This document shows, one piece after another, positions 8,192 to 17,793 of a stretch of 58,622 nucleotides of DNA. Positions within the stretch are counted from its first letter, which is position 1. Each line of letters opens with the position of its first letter. The notes below the pieces were generated by a model. That model was given only the letters and a program-made list of their open reading frames with translations. It had not been told where the DNA came from and made no database searches. The stretch comes from Candidatus Nitrosopelagicus sp. Lineage in GTDB: Archaea; Thermoproteota; Nitrososphaeria; Nitrososphaerales; Nitrosopumilaceae. The stretch lies in contig JAOMDA010000008.1 of assembly GCA_028345295.1 (NCBI GenBank), forward strand, positions 1 to 58,622, written 5' to 3'. Both the position numbers and the translations under genes were made by a program.

Positions 8192-8611
8192 TTATCTGAT
8201 TGTTCGTAGAATAATTACTGTATTAGTGTCAATTACACCTTGAATCTTTCGTAATTCATCAATACATATGTTAATTTCAGTAATATTTCCAGCTCTTATT
8301 ATCACACTAATATCATATTGACCCGTGATCTCATAAACAGTTTTCACTGCTTCTAGTTTTGTTAATTTTGTTGATACTTTTGAGGTATCAGTTGCTGAGT
8401 CAACTGAAATTAGTACGATTGCACTGGTTGTGTTAGATTCACCCATCTCAACAGTAAATTTTTCAATCACTCCACTACCAAGTAAGTTTTTTACTCTACG
8501 TCTAACTGCTGATTCTGAGAGTTTGAGTTTTTTTCCTATTTCTACAAATGATTCTCTAGCATCATCTCTAAGAAACCCAATTATTTTATCATCAGTTTTA
8601 TCCTTAGACAT
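8192..8611 (-). CDS. Lrp/AsnC family regulator (LysM-like)
   Basis: About 139 residues: an N-terminal winged helix (FVEIGKKLKLSESAVRRRVKNLLGSGVI) and a RAM effector domain (AIVLISVDSATD to the ITGQYDISVIIRAG segment), the standard Lrp layout. I prefer the ATG at 8611, which overlaps the upstream lysJ end by 8 nt; a longer start at 8629 exists. Being last in the arg/lys operon and just before lysS, it resembles LysM of Sulfolobus, an Lrp-type regulator of the lysine genes that responds to lysine. A regulatory role for both blocks is inference. Confidence 0.85.
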   Translation of the reverse strand: MSKDKTDDKIIGFLRDDARESFVEIGKKLKLSESAVRRRVKNLLGSGVIEKFTVEMGESNTTSAIVLISVDSATDTSKVSTKLTKLEAVKTVYEITGQYDISVIIRAGNITEINICIDELRKIQGVIDTNTVIILRTIR

Positions 8612-9779
8612 TTCGACGGTTCTCCTCATTTGTTAACAATTCATCCAGTATTTCTAAGGACTTTGTTACATCCTCTTCAGAGATTACCAATGGTGGTAAT
8701 AATCGTAAGATGTTACGACCAGAATATAATAAGAGTAGATTTTTTTCAATTCCTTCCATTAGAATATTTTTAACTTCAAATTTAAGTTCTATTCCAATCA
8801 TCAGTCCTTTTCCTCTAATCGCCCTAATTACAGTGTGTTTTTCTTTTAATCTTTCTAACCCTTCTCTAAATAATTTTCCCATTTTATCAGCATTGTCAAT
8901 TAAACCATCTTGTGTTAATGCATGAAGTGTAGCAGTTCCAGCAGCGCATGATAATGGATTTCCACCAAATGTTGAAGAGTGTTCTCCTTTGCTAATACAA
9001 TCTAAGATATCAGGTCTTACCATAGTTACTCCCATTGGTACACCACCTGCAATTCCTTTTGCAATACACAAAATGTCTGGTGCCGTATACCAGTGTTCTG
9101 ATGCCCACATTCTCCCTGTTCTCCCTAATCCTGCTTGAATTTCGTCGAATATAAGAAGAATTCCGTTATCATTGCATAACTTTCTTACATCCTGTAAAAA
9201 TCCATCTGGGGCTACATGAATACCACTTTCTCCTTGAATTGGTTCTAATATGACAAAAGCTGTATCATCATCAATCTTTTCACGTAAAGATTCAATGTTA
9301 CCAAAAGGTGAGAATGTAACCTTGTCTACTAATGGCTGGAAAGCTTTTCTATATTTTGGATTAAACGTTAAGGATAATGCACCCATTGATTTTCCATGAT
9401 ATGAGCCATTCATTGCGATCATGCCCTTTTTACCAGTGAATTTTCTAGCAAATTTCATTGCAGCTTCTATTGCCTCTGCACCACTGTTATTCAGGTGAGC
9501 TTGAGTTAGTCCTTTAGGAGCAACCTTAAACAATGTCTCTAGGAATTCCTCCCTTGTTTTACTATAAAGTGAACTATGTACTGTTATAATTTTGTCAATC
9601 TGTGATTTTATGGCATTTACGACTCGTTCATTTCTGTGACCAACAAGTGCAACACCGTAACCACCCATACAATCTATGTATTTTTTATTGTTAGTATCCC
9701 ATACATGTGCACCGAGTCCTTTTTCTATAGTCACTGGAAATCTTTGGTAAAGGTTTCCTAGATATTGATCTTCAGTCAT
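8604..9779 (-). CDS. lysJ/argD: [LysW]-aminoadipate/glutamate semialdehyde aminotransferase
   Basis: A class-III PLP aminotransferase of 391 residues. Key motifs are MGGYGVALVGHRN, HLNNSGAEAIEAAMKFAR, SYHGKSMGALS, LLIFDEIQAGLGRTG (PLP Asp) and CIAKGIAGGVPMG (Schiff-base Lys). It converts the carrier-bound semialdehyde to carrier-bound lysine or ornithine. The ATG at 9779 overlaps the kinase stop as ATGA and is preferred over an upstream in-frame start at 9797. A single copy beside both carrier systems suggests it serves lysine and arginine, as in Sulfolobus. Confidence 0.9.
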   Translation of the reverse strand: MTEDQYLGNLYQRFPVTIEKGLGAHVWDTNNKKYIDCMGGYGVALVGHRNERVVNAIKSQIDKIITVHSSLYSKTREEFLETLFKVAPKGLTQAHLNNSGAEAIEAAMKFARKFTGKKGMIAMNGSYHGKSMGALSLTFNPKYRKAFQPLVDKVTFSPFGNIESLREKIDDDTAFVILEPIQGESGIHVAPDGFLQDVRKLCNDNGILLIFDEIQAGLGRTGRMWASEHWYTAPDILCIAKGIAGGVPMGVTMVRPDILDCISKGEHSSTFGGNPLSCAAGTATLHALTQDGLIDNADKMGKLFREGLERLKEKHTVIRAIRGKGLMIGIELKFEVKNILMEGIEKNLLLLYSGRNILRLLPPLVISEEDVTKSLEILDELLTNEENRRNV

Positions 9780-10576
9780 TTTTTTATCACCGTACAATTA
9801 TTATGTGAAATTGCAGAGGATATGGGGTTTTCCTTTTGACCATTTGCAATTAATGCTTCTCCTACACCCATTTCTAATGCTTCAGTTGCAGCAAGAATTT
9901 TCTTTTCCATTCCAAATCCAATTTTTGGTAAGATCTCTTTTGCTTCTGATAGAGTCAAATTTTCAACTAATTTATCATCCATTAATAATCCATCAACATT
10001 TGTTATGAATAGCACCTTGTCAGTCTTTACATGACCCGCTACATTTGCAGCAGCTCTATCACCATCAACATTCAGGAAATCAAATTCTTCACTTATTGCA
10101 ATTGGTGAAATAACAGGCGTGTAACCTTTTTCTAAAATTGTAGAAATTAGATCTGCATTTACATCAGAAATTTTGCCAGTGTATCCACCATCAATTACCT
10201 GTTTTCGCCCTTTTTCATTCGTAATGATTAGTTTTTTCTTCCTGTTAGCCTGTATTACTTTGCCATCCATTCCAGAAAGACCTACAGCATTAATTCCATT
10301 CTTTTGTAACATTTGTACTATATTCTTGTTAATTCTTCCCGACATCACCATTGTGAATATCTCTGATGTTTCTTTGTCAGTGTATCTACTCTTTATTCCA
10401 CTTGGTGACACTACAAACTTTGGCTCTTTTCCAAGTTGTTCTGTAACCTTAGTTACTTCTTTTCCACCACCATGAACAAGAATTACACCTTCTCGGTCTA
10501 CTACTTTTTTGATATCTGATATAGTAGTTGGATGAAGATTATCTACTACACTTCCACCAATTTTTATTGTTATCAT
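9776..10576 (-). CDS. lysZ/argB: [LysW]-aminoadipate/glutamate kinase
   Basis: A 266-residue amino-acid kinase. IKIGGSVVDN is the phosphate-binding lysine motif, VLVHGGGKEV the glycine loop, and INVDGDRAAANVA plus FITNVDGLL lie in the nucleotide half. It phosphorylates the side-chain carboxyl of the carrier-bound substrate. It sits 3 nt after the reductase gene and overlaps lysJ, so the three chain-modifying enzymes form one tight transcription unit. A single copy presumably acts on both aminoadipate- and glutamate-loaded LysW. Confidence 0.9.
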   Translation of the reverse strand: MITIKIGGSVVDNLHPTTISDIKKVVDREGVILVHGGGKEVTKVTEQLGKEPKFVVSPSGIKSRYTDKETSEIFTMVMSGRINKNIVQMLQKNGINAVGLSGMDGKVIQANRKKKLIITNEKGRKQVIDGGYTGKISDVNADLISTILEKGYTPVISPIAISEEFDFLNVDGDRAAANVAGHVKTDKVLFITNVDGLLMDDKLVENLTLSEAKEILPKIGFGMEKKILAATEALEMGVGEALIANGQKENPISSAISHNNCTVIKK

Positions 10577-10579
10577 CTA

Positions 10580-11626
10580 TTATACAGGTGTTAATGGGGA
10601 ATACATAATTCCTTCGAACTCATCAAAGCCTGACATTACATTCATGTTTTGAACGGCCGAGCCTGCTGCACCTTTCATGAGATTATCTGAAGCAGATAAT
10701 GCAATTAATCTATTATTATCTTTATCTAGATCAAATCCAATATCACAGAAATTTGAGCCAACCAAAAACTTTGGATCTGGGAATTTGTGTAGACCATCTT
10801 TATCTCTAATCAATCTGATAAATCGCTCTTCACTATATTCTGACCTGTAAATCTTCCAAAGTTCTTTTTCATCAATGTCTTTTTTAAGGAATGTATGATT
10901 TGTACATAAAATTCCTCTTACAACATCTACTGCATGTGGACTCATTGACACTTTGATCTTTTTACCAGCGGTTTCACTTAGTTCCTGTTCGATCTCTCCA
11001 GTGTGTCTATGTTTTGCTGGTTTGTATGGTCGAATTACTCCAGCACGCATTGCATGTGACGTTCCTGCACCTGCACCTGCACCTGAAGAACCAATCTTTG
11101 AATCGACCACAATGTGATCAGTATCAATCAAATCATTTTTAATTAATGGATTTAATGCAAGCATTGAAGTTACTGCCATACAACCTGGGCATGAAACAAG
11201 TTGTGCATTTTTAATTTGTTCACGATGAAGTTCAGGAACACCAAAGACAGATTTTTCCAAGTAGTCAGGATGTGGATGTTCCCAACCGTACCATTTTCCA
11301 TAATCTTCTGGATTATGTAGACGATAATCTGCACTAAGATCAATAATCTTCATACCCCTGTCGTAAAATGATTTTACAATTTCAGTTGCAGTACCATGTG
11401 GAACTGCTGTGAAAACTAAATCACACGAGTCACTCATCTTTTCATAATCTAGTTCTGAAAATTTTAAGTCAGTAAAACCTCTGAGGCTAGGTTGAGCTTT
11501 ATGTAGAAATTTTCCTACATGTTGCCTTGATGTTACCATTGAGACTTCAACTTTTGGATGGCTTAGAAGTAATCTAAGAACTTCTCCTCCTACATACCCT
11601 GATGCACCTACAATTCCTACTTTCAT
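10580..11626 (-). CDS. lysY/argC: [LysW]-aminoadipyl/glutamyl phosphate reductase
   Basis: A 348-residue NAD(P)-dependent semialdehyde dehydrogenase. The N-terminal Rossmann motif is VGIVGASGYVGGEVLRLL and the catalytic Cys is in QLVSCPGCMAVTSML; the His in SMSPHAVDVVRGI is also conserved. It reduces the acyl phosphate made by LysZ/ArgB to the semialdehyde. A 44-nt gap separates it from argX upstream; I see no clear separate promoter there, so it is likely in the same operon. Confidence 0.9.
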   Translation of the reverse strand: MKVGIVGASGYVGGEVLRLLLSHPKVEVSMVTSRQHVGKFLHKAQPSLRGFTDLKFSELDYEKMSDSCDLVFTAVPHGTATEIVKSFYDRGMKIIDLSADYRLHNPEDYGKWYGWEHPHPDYLEKSVFGVPELHREQIKNAQLVSCPGCMAVTSMLALNPLIKNDLIDTDHIVVDSKIGSSGAGAGAGTSHAMRAGVIRPYKPAKHRHTGEIEQELSETAGKKIKVSMSPHAVDVVRGILCTNHTFLKKDIDEKELWKIYRSEYSEERFIRLIRDKDGLHKFPDPKFLVGSNFCDIGFDLDKDNNRLIALSASDNLMKGAAGSAVQNMNVMSGFDEFEGIMYSPLTPV

Positions 11627-11670
11627 TTACAATCCTATTTGTAACACAGCATAATTTAACGTTAATTGAG

Positions 11671-12528
11671 CTATTTTCTAATGTAGTTTATTGCAAAATC
11701 AATCATTTCTTTAGGAATATTTTTCTCTGCAACCTTGACTAATCCTTTGAATTCAACAGTATTGTTAACTTCGTGTACTACTAAGCCTCTGTTTTTATCT
11801 TCCATCAAGTCAATACCCAATATACCACCGCCTACTGCTTTTGATGCCTTTAGACACAATTCTTCAATATCATTTGTTATTTTACATATCTCAGGTTCTG
11901 CACCAAGTGCAATGTTTGTCTTGAATCCTCCAGATGATTTTCTATACATAGCAGCTACTATTTGATCACCTACTGTTATCACACGTATATCTCTTGGTGG
12001 TCTATCAATCATTTCTTGTAAATAGTATATTCTATCTTGTGGACCATCTGTAACTTGCCTATTTTCTATTATAGCATCAGCTGTATCCTTATCTTTTATT
12101 GGCATTACACTACGTCCCCAACTTCCAATTATTGGTTTAATAACTAATGGATATCCTACTTTTTCAAAATGCTCCATTGCTGATTCAGCAGAAAAGGAAA
12201 AGTATGTTTTTGGAGTTGGGATATTATTTTTTTTAAGCAGCATTGAAGTAATCATTTTATTTCCACATGTGTTTGAAACTTCAAATGAATTTATTACTGG
12301 AACATTTAAAAATTCTAGACATGCAGTAAAATGTAATCCTCTATAGTAGCTTATGCATCTTTCAAGTACTACATCACCAAAGTCATACTCGCTCTTATTA
12401 CTGTCAGTGTTAAACCTTGTAATCTTTGCATCAATCATCGATGTTTCATAGCCCATTTCAGACGCTTGAGTCTGAAGTAATTTTTCTTCAGTTCTTAATC
12501 GGTCAAACACAATACAAATTTTTTGCAA
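11671..12528 (-). CDS. argX: Glutamate-LysW ligase, ATP-grasp
   Basis: A 285-residue RimK-like ATP-grasp ligase, paralogue of the lysX gene at 5879-6724. It shows KPIIGSWGRSVMPI, RDIRVITVGD, GIDLMEDKNRG and VHEVNNTVEFKG. Gly follows EFK, where the other copy has Asn; that position belongs to the region reported to separate glutamate from aminoadipate ligases, so I assign this one to arginine. The TTG start at 12528 is immediately next to the TAA of the Glu-ending lysW, and argG lies just upstream, both supporting the arginine call. Biochemistry would be needed to exclude dual specificity. Confidence 0.84.
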   Translation of the reverse strand: MQKICIVFDRLRTEEKLLQTQASEMGYETSMIDAKITRFNTDSNKSEYDFGDVVLERCISYYRGLHFTACLEFLNVPVINSFEVSNTCGNKMITSMLLKKNNIPTPKTYFSFSAESAMEHFEKVGYPLVIKPIIGSWGRSVMPIKDKDTADAIIENRQVTDGPQDRIYYLQEMIDRPPRDIRVITVGDQIVAAMYRKSSGGFKTNIALGAEPEICKITNDIEELCLKASKAVGGGILGIDLMEDKNRGLVVHEVNNTVEFKGLVKVAEKNIPKEMIDFAINYIRK

Positions 12529-12696
12529 TTACTCTCCCCAATCTTCGCCAACTGTTTCTGCTTGCTTTAGTTCTATATCAGAACCTTCTTTCTTTGCAAT
12601 TTCATAGTCAGCACCACAGTCAGCACAAGAAACAATTTCTCCTACTGCTGCATCATCAGGGATGTTCAAATTTGCGTCACATTCTGGGCAATTCAT
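12529..12696 (-). CDS. lysW: LysW amino-group carrier protein (canonical Glu end)
   Basis: A 55-residue zinc-ribbon carrier with CPEC (residues 3-6) and CADC (24-27), a strongly acidic surface and the canonical C-terminal EDWGE. The terminal Glu gamma-carboxyl is the known attachment site for glutamate or aminoadipate, shielding the alpha-amino group during chain modification. I chose the internal ATG at 12696 because it gives the family N-terminus MNCPEC; a GTG at 12717 overlapping the argG stop would add seven residues. It lies between argG and argX. Confidence 0.92.
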   Translation of the reverse strand: MNCPECDANLNIPDDAAVGEIVSCADCGADYEIAKKEGSDIELKQAETVGEDWGE

Positions 12697-12713
12697 ATTT
12701 TTTTTTCCATAAT

Positions 12714-13895
12714 TCACTCGAATTTATTAGCTTCTGTTGTCTGCAAACCCCATAATTCAACAAAACCTTTTGCCAATTTCTGATCAAATGTTGATTTTTT
12801 TCCATATGTTGCAATGTTATGACTGTATAATGAATACTTAGACTCCCTTCCTACAACCCTTACACTGCCTTTGAATAGTTTCAATTTCACAGTTCCAGTT
12901 ACACGTTTTTGTGTCTGTTCTATGAATTTGTCTAGATCATTTTTTAGAGGATCATCCCACAAACCGGAATATACAAGCCATGACCATTCATCATCTACTA
13001 GGGACTTGAATTTTGTTTCATGCTTTGTATGTACCATTTTTTCAAGATCAGAATGAGCTTCAATTAAGCAAACTGCTGCTGGTGTTTCATAAACTTCACG
13101 TGATTTTATACCAACAACTCTATCTTCAATGTGATCAATTATTCCAACTCCATTTGCACCCGCTTTCTTGTTAATGTATTCGATTAGTTTTACAGGAGGT
13201 AATTTTTTTCCATCAACTTCAACTGGAATCCCCTTAACAAATTTAATTTTGAGATAAGTTGGTTTTGCAGGAAGATTTTTTGTCTTTATCCAAATAAATG
13301 CATTAGATGGTGGTTCATTGAATGGGTTTTCAAGTACTCCACCTTCAATTGCTCTTCCCCACAAATTTTGATCAATACTAAATTTTTTTGCTACATTATC
13401 AATTTCAATTCCATGTTTTTTAGCAAATTTTAGTTCTGTTTCACGATCTAAATTCAAGTCTCGAATTGGTGCAATGATAGGTAGATTTGAACCAGCACGA
13501 AGTGTGTTGTCAAATCGAACCTGGTCATTTCCTTTTCCTGAACATCCGTGTGCTAATGACGAAACTTTTTCTTTCTTTGCAATTTCTAAAACTTTATGTG
13601 CAATTAATGGACGTGCAAGTGCTGTTGCAAGGCAGTATTTTTTTTGGTATAGAGCATTTGCCTGAATTGCAGGAAAAATAAAATTAGTAACAAATTCTTT
13701 TTTTGCATCAATATTGTAATGCTTTTTTACTCCTAGTTTTTTTGCTTTTTTTGTTATGTTATTTTGGTTGTCACCTTGTCCAACATCTACTGTAACTGTA
13801 ATGACATCCATGTCATGTATTTCCTGCATATACTTTACGACAACTGAGGTATCAAGACCACCAGAAAACGCAAGTATTGATTTTTGTTTCTTCAA
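12714..13895 (-). CDS. argG: Argininosuccinate synthase
   Basis: A 393-residue ligase joining citrulline and aspartate with ATP. The N-terminal AFSGGLDTSVVVKYM is the PP-loop ATP motif, with LAHGCSGKGNDQVRF and the SIDQNLWGRAIEGG segment following. Length matches the family. It is the first gene of the minus-strand arginine block, and its TGA is followed at once by lysW. No argininosuccinate lyase gene is visible in the window. Confidence 0.95.
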   Translation of the reverse strand: MKKQKSILAFSGGLDTSVVVKYMQEIHDMDVITVTVDVGQGDNQNNITKKAKKLGVKKHYNIDAKKEFVTNFIFPAIQANALYQKKYCLATALARPLIAHKVLEIAKKEKVSSLAHGCSGKGNDQVRFDNTLRAGSNLPIIAPIRDLNLDRETELKFAKKHGIEIDNVAKKFSIDQNLWGRAIEGGVLENPFNEPPSNAFIWIKTKNLPAKPTYLKIKFVKGIPVEVDGKKLPPVKLIEYINKKAGANGVGIIDHIEDRVVGIKSREVYETPAAVCLIEAHSDLEKMVHTKHETKFKSLVDDEWSWLVYSGLWDDPLKNDLDKFIEQTQKRVTGTVKLKLFKGSVRVVGRESKYSLYSHNIATYGKKSTFDQKLAKGFVELWGLQTTEANKFE

Positions 13896-14038
13896 GCAAC
13901 TGTCTGAATCTAGTTTATCATTTATCTTTTATGTTCTCAACTATTCCGAGGGTTAGATTGATTTTTTTGATGTATGTATAATCAGTAGGCAAAGCTAAAA
14001 TTCGATCACTATTTAACTTTCAGATATAACGCTGTTTT

Positions 14039-15070
14039 ATGAAAATTTCATACCTAATTGGAATAGGAGTAGCATCACTAGCAATTGCTGTAATCGCTAG
14101 TTTGAGTCAATCGTATATTGATACATCAGAAGAAAAAATTCGAATTGCGTTTTTCCCAAGTATTGTACATGCAGTACCAATTGTTGGCATGGAAAATGAA
14201 ATTTTCAAAGAAAACTTGGATGACCAAACTAAAATCGATGTAAAAATTTTTGATAGTGGCCCACAAGTAATAGAGTCTTTATTCTCAAATTCAATTGATA
14301 TTGCATATGTTGGACCTGGACCAGTGATTAATGGTTATTTGAAATCTAATGGTGATGCACTAAAAATTTTAGCAGGAGCTGCAGATGGTGGAGCAAGTTT
14401 AGTTGCACAGAAAGATTCTGGGTTAGACTTAATTGCAAATTTTGATGGTAAGAGAATTGCAGCACCACAAATTAGTAATACGCAAGATGTCTCACTAAGG
14501 CATTATTTATCATCAAATGGATTAAAACCAGTTGAAACAGGTGGAACAGTTTATGTTCTAAATATTTCTAATCCTGACATATTCACATTATTTGCAAAAG
14601 GTGATATTGATGGTGCATGGGTTCCAGAACCTTGGGCTACAATGCTTGTTCAAGAACTTGGTGGAGTGAGAGTATTTAATGAGAGTCAGTTTTGGCCAGA
14701 TGGGGAATTTTCATCTGTATTATTGATTGCTAGAACAGACTTTGTTGAAAATAATCCGAAAGTTATACGAAACTGGATTGAGTCTAATGAAAAAACAGTT
14801 CAATGGATAAATAACAATCCTGAACAAACAAAAAAAATCTATAGTGAGTTTTTAACAAATTACATGGGTAAAACATTACCAGATGAAATAATTAATGAAT
14901 CATTTTCAAATTTAATTATAACATCTGATCCGTTAAAAAAATCAGTTTACACTTTTGCTGAGCGAGCTGATTCATTAGGATATCTTGGTCGTGCAGGGTA
15001 TGATATTAATGAAATTTTTTATGAGTATGACACTTCATTAATACCATCGGAGGAAAATCAGAATGGGTAA
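14039..15070 (+). CDS. ABC transporter substrate-binding protein (NMT1/SsuA-like)
   Basis: A 343-residue periplasmic-binding protein with an N-terminal hydrophobic segment (about residues 4-24) that would act as signal or anchor; no lipobox cysteine is present. KIRIAFFPSIVHAVPIVG opens the NMT1-like domain, and GDIDGAWVPEPWA is a typical signature of nitrate/sulfonate/taurine-type binding proteins. The ligand cannot be named from sequence. A TATA-like TATTTAACTT lies about 25 nt before the ATG, giving a leaderless operon start. It overlaps the ATPase gene by 8 nt. Confidence 0.82.
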   Translation: MKISYLIGIGVASLAIAVIASLSQSYIDTSEEKIRIAFFPSIVHAVPIVGMENEIFKENLDDQTKIDVKIFDSGPQVIESLFSNSIDIAYVGPGPVINGYLKSNGDALKILAGAADGGASLVAQKDSGLDLIANFDGKRIAAPQISNTQDVSLRHYLSSNGLKPVETGGTVYVLNISNPDIFTLFAKGDIDGAWVPEPWATMLVQELGGVRVFNESQFWPDGEFSSVLLIARTDFVENNPKVIRNWIESNEKTVQWINNNPEQTKKIYSEFLTNYMGKTLPDEIINESFSNLIITSDPLKKSVYTFAERADSLGYLGRAGYDINEIFYEYDTSLIPSEENQNG

Positions 15071-15818
15071 ACTAGAAGCTAAAAATGTTGAGAAATTTTT
15101 CCAACATGATGGAAAACCTCTCAAAACACTGGGAGGTGTAAATCTTACTGTAAATGATGGTGAGTTTGTATGTATTGTCGGTCCATCTGGATGTGGTAAA
15201 TCTACTTTTCTTAGAATTCTAGCAGGATTGGAAAAACCTGATGGAGGAGAAATCATGCTTGATGGGAAAAAAGTTAATGACACTGGTCCTGAGCGCATAA
15301 TGGTCTTTCAAGAAGGCGCATTGTTTCCTTGGCTCACAGTAAGGGATAATGTAGAATATGGTTTAAAAATTTCAGGAATTCCAGAAAAAGAGCGAAATGA
15401 AATTTCCAATAGATACCTAGACATGATGCAGCTCACTCAATTTGCTAATTCATATACATATCAACTATCAACTGGAATGAAACAACGTGTTGCTATAGCA
15501 CGTGCATTGGTAATGGATCCTGATGTATTACTAATGGACGAACCATTTGCAGCACTCGATTCTCAGACTAGAGACCTACTTTTGGTTGAAATGCAGTTAA
15601 TTTGGAAAAAAACACAAAAGACAATTATTTTTGTGACACATAACGTACCAGAGGCAGCAGTACTTGGATCAAGAGTTGCTGTATTTAGTGCTAGACCATC
15701 GATTGTTAAAAAAATAATAGATGTTGATTATAAACGACCACGTGTTGCTGAAGATGAAAATCTAGGAGTATATGAAAAAGAAATTCTTTCTTCATTACGA
15801 CATCAGGGACCAAAATAG
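15063..15818 (+). CDS. ABC transporter ATPase (SsuB/TauB-like)
   Basis: A 251-residue ATPase with Walker A GPSGCGKST, Q-loop VFQEGALFPWLTV, signature LSTGMKQR (the usual LSGGM with Gly to Thr), Walker B VLLMDEPFAALD and switch VTHNV. FQEGALFPW is typical of the nitrate/sulfonate/taurine group. It overlaps the binding-protein gene by 8 nt and precedes the permease by a short gap, making a complete three-gene importer. Confidence 0.92.
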   Translation: MGKLEAKNVEKFFQHDGKPLKTLGGVNLTVNDGEFVCIVGPSGCGKSTFLRILAGLEKPDGGEIMLDGKKVNDTGPERIMVFQEGALFPWLTVRDNVEYGLKISGIPEKERNEISNRYLDMMQLTQFANSYTYQLSTGMKQRVAIARALVMDPDVLLMDEPFAALDSQTRDLLLVEMQLIWKKTQKTIIFVTHNVPEAAVLGSRVAVFSARPSIVKKIIDVDYKRPRVAEDENLGVYEKEILSSLRHQGPK

Positions 15819-15830
15819 GAGTGAATGTTG

Positions 15831-16589
15831 ATGAAGGCTAATTTATTTGGAAAAAAAATTCTGTTTTACATTGCAATCATTATAGTTTGGCAGGTTATTG
15901 ATAGCGCAGATATCTGGCCAGATAACATATTTCCATCACCAATTGAAGTTGGGGAAGACTTGATCTATGGAATATCTGATGGAAGTTTGTTCTATGGAAT
16001 TGGAACTAGTATGTGGCGTTTGATACTTGGATTAGCAATTGCCATTGGTGGTGGAATGATACTTGGAATTTTTATGGCTAGAGTCGAAACTGTGAATCAA
16101 ACAATTGGTTCATTAGTTCTCGGATTACAATCAATACCATCGGTAGCGTGGGTACCATTAGCCATACTATGGTTTGGACTTACAGATGCTGGAATCATTT
16201 TTGTCACAGCAATTGGTGCAATCTTTGCTGTCACAATCAATGTATACACTGGAGTCAAGAACATAGACCCCTCATACATTGAGGCTGCAAGAAACATGGG
16301 TGCAAAAGGCAGTCAGCTTATTACAACAGTCTTGATTCCTGCTGCATTTCCATACATGATTACTGGATTCAAGCAAGGCTGGGCATTTGCATGGCGAGGA
16401 GTGATTGGTGCAGAGTTACTATTTTCATTCTTAGGACTTGGATTTTTGTTAAATGTTGGAAGGCAACTAAATGATGTTTCTCAAGTTATTGCAATGATGT
16501 TAGTAATCATGGGCATTGGAATCCTAATTGATGGATTTGTTTTCAAAAGAATAGAAGACAAAGTAATGTCTAGATGGGGACTTCGTTAG
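15831..16589 (+). CDS. ABC transporter permease (SsuC/TauC-like)
   Basis: About 252 residues with roughly six membrane segments and the cytoplasmic EAA loop IEAARNMGAKGSQLITTVLIPAA that docks the ATPase. I take the ATG at 15831 because a GGAGTG Shine-Dalgarno site at 15818-15823 is 7 nt upstream; the ATG at 15825 is too close to it. The 3' end overlaps the convergent MFS gene by 20 bp. Confidence 0.9.
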   Translation: MKANLFGKKILFYIAIIIVWQVIDSADIWPDNIFPSPIEVGEDLIYGISDGSLFYGIGTSMWRLILGLAIAIGGGMILGIFMARVETVNQTIGSLVLGLQSIPSVAWVPLAILWFGLTDAGIIFVTAIGAIFAVTINVYTGVKNIDPSYIEAARNMGAKGSQLITTVLIPAAFPYMITGFKQGWAFAWRGVIGAELLFSFLGLGFLLNVGRQLNDVSQVIAMMLVIMGIGILIDGFVFKRIEDKVMSRWGLR

Positions 16590-17697
16590 GTTTTTCTGAT
16601 TGCATTTTACTTGAAATTATAAATGCTAATAGAGTCATTATAATTGAAAAATACATCACAATTGTATAGTCTGTATAATATGCAATAGCACCTGCTATCA
16701 CTGGTCCGATAACCGTAGAAATTGCAAGTGTAGAACTAAAGATTGCTGTTGATGTTGATCTTGGATTGTTTTCCATCAAATGGAAGTTTCCCCCAATGAA
16801 CAAAAATGCCCATGAGCATCCCACTATTGCCATAAATGGCATTGCCATCCACCAATCTGTAATCATTGATAATCCAACAAATACTATAACTGTCATGCCA
16901 ATTCCAATCTTAAACTTTGTAATGTTTTTTATCTGAATTTTGTTTGACATTAAATTCATTACAAGAAATGCTGTTAGTGTATTTGCTACGTATACGATTG
17001 AAACTTGATACAATTCTGCACCGAAATACTCCATCAACATAATTGGTAATATTGTCCATGCTGCAGCTGCTCCAACATGTCGAATCAGTAGTGATGAAAA
17101 CAGAAACTTGTTTTTTACAATTATTTTCTTGATAATTCCTTTACCAACAATCTTCGTTGTTTGTAATTTTGGCAGTTTCAATGAAATTAAGAAACCTATG
17201 ATAAAAAATCCACTACTTATCACAAAAATCAATCTTTCATCATTTGCAAATCCTGCTGCAACTATTCCTGCAAGCCATCCTAAAGCATGAAATGATATGA
17301 CTGATGCTACTTTTGATTTGCCTTTTCCAGCCTCATATGCATATGCTAACATTGGTGGAATCATTATTCCTGATGATATTCCTGCACCTATTCTTGCTAT
17401 CAGCAGGTATGTTGTATTATCTGCAAAATAATGTAGCCCGAATGTAAGCGCACATAAAATGAAACCCACTCTTATGAAAAGTAATCTTTTTGCTTTTCTG
17501 TCTGACATTCGACCAAAATATGTTTCAGTTAAAATTTGTGCAAATGCAAATGCTGCAACAATTATACCAATCTCAAAAACAGATTCTGCAACTCCGCTTG
17601 CTATGATTGGCATAAACACAAAAGTTATTGCTATTCCAGAATGTTGGAAAAATGTTGAACCTCTCACAAGATTACTAAGACCTATTTTATGACTCAT
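16570..17697 (-). CDS. Major facilitator superfamily permease
   Basis: A 375-residue polytopic membrane protein with 11-12 predicted helices. ILTETYFGRMSDRKAKRLLF is the MFS motif A between helices 2 and 3 (G-x-x-S-D-R-x-x-R/K). Substrate is unknown; the family includes drug, sugar and metabolite exporters. Its C-terminal codons overlap those of the convergent ABC permease, and its start faces the next plus-strand gene. Confidence 0.82.
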   Translation of the reverse strand: MSHKIGLSNLVRGSTFFQHSGIAITFVFMPIIASGVAESVFEIGIIVAAFAFAQILTETYFGRMSDRKAKRLLFIRVGFILCALTFGLHYFADNTTYLLIARIGAGISSGIMIPPMLAYAYEAGKGKSKVASVISFHALGWLAGIVAAGFANDERLIFVISSGFFIIGFLISLKLPKLQTTKIVGKGIIKKIIVKNKFLFSSLLIRHVGAAAAWTILPIMLMEYFGAELYQVSIVYVANTLTAFLVMNLMSNKIQIKNITKFKIGIGMTVIVFVGLSMITDWWMAMPFMAIVGCSWAFLFIGGNFHLMENNPRSTSTAIFSSTLAISTVIGPVIAGAIAYYTDYTIVMYFSIIMTLLAFIISSKMQSEKPNEVPI

Positions 17698-17793
17698 ACA
17701 TATGATAATTTTTTACCTAATTTGAAAGAATCCAGTGCTAATTTGATAATTGTACTATTTATCTTTAAATTACCATCGAATTTTTTTCACTTT

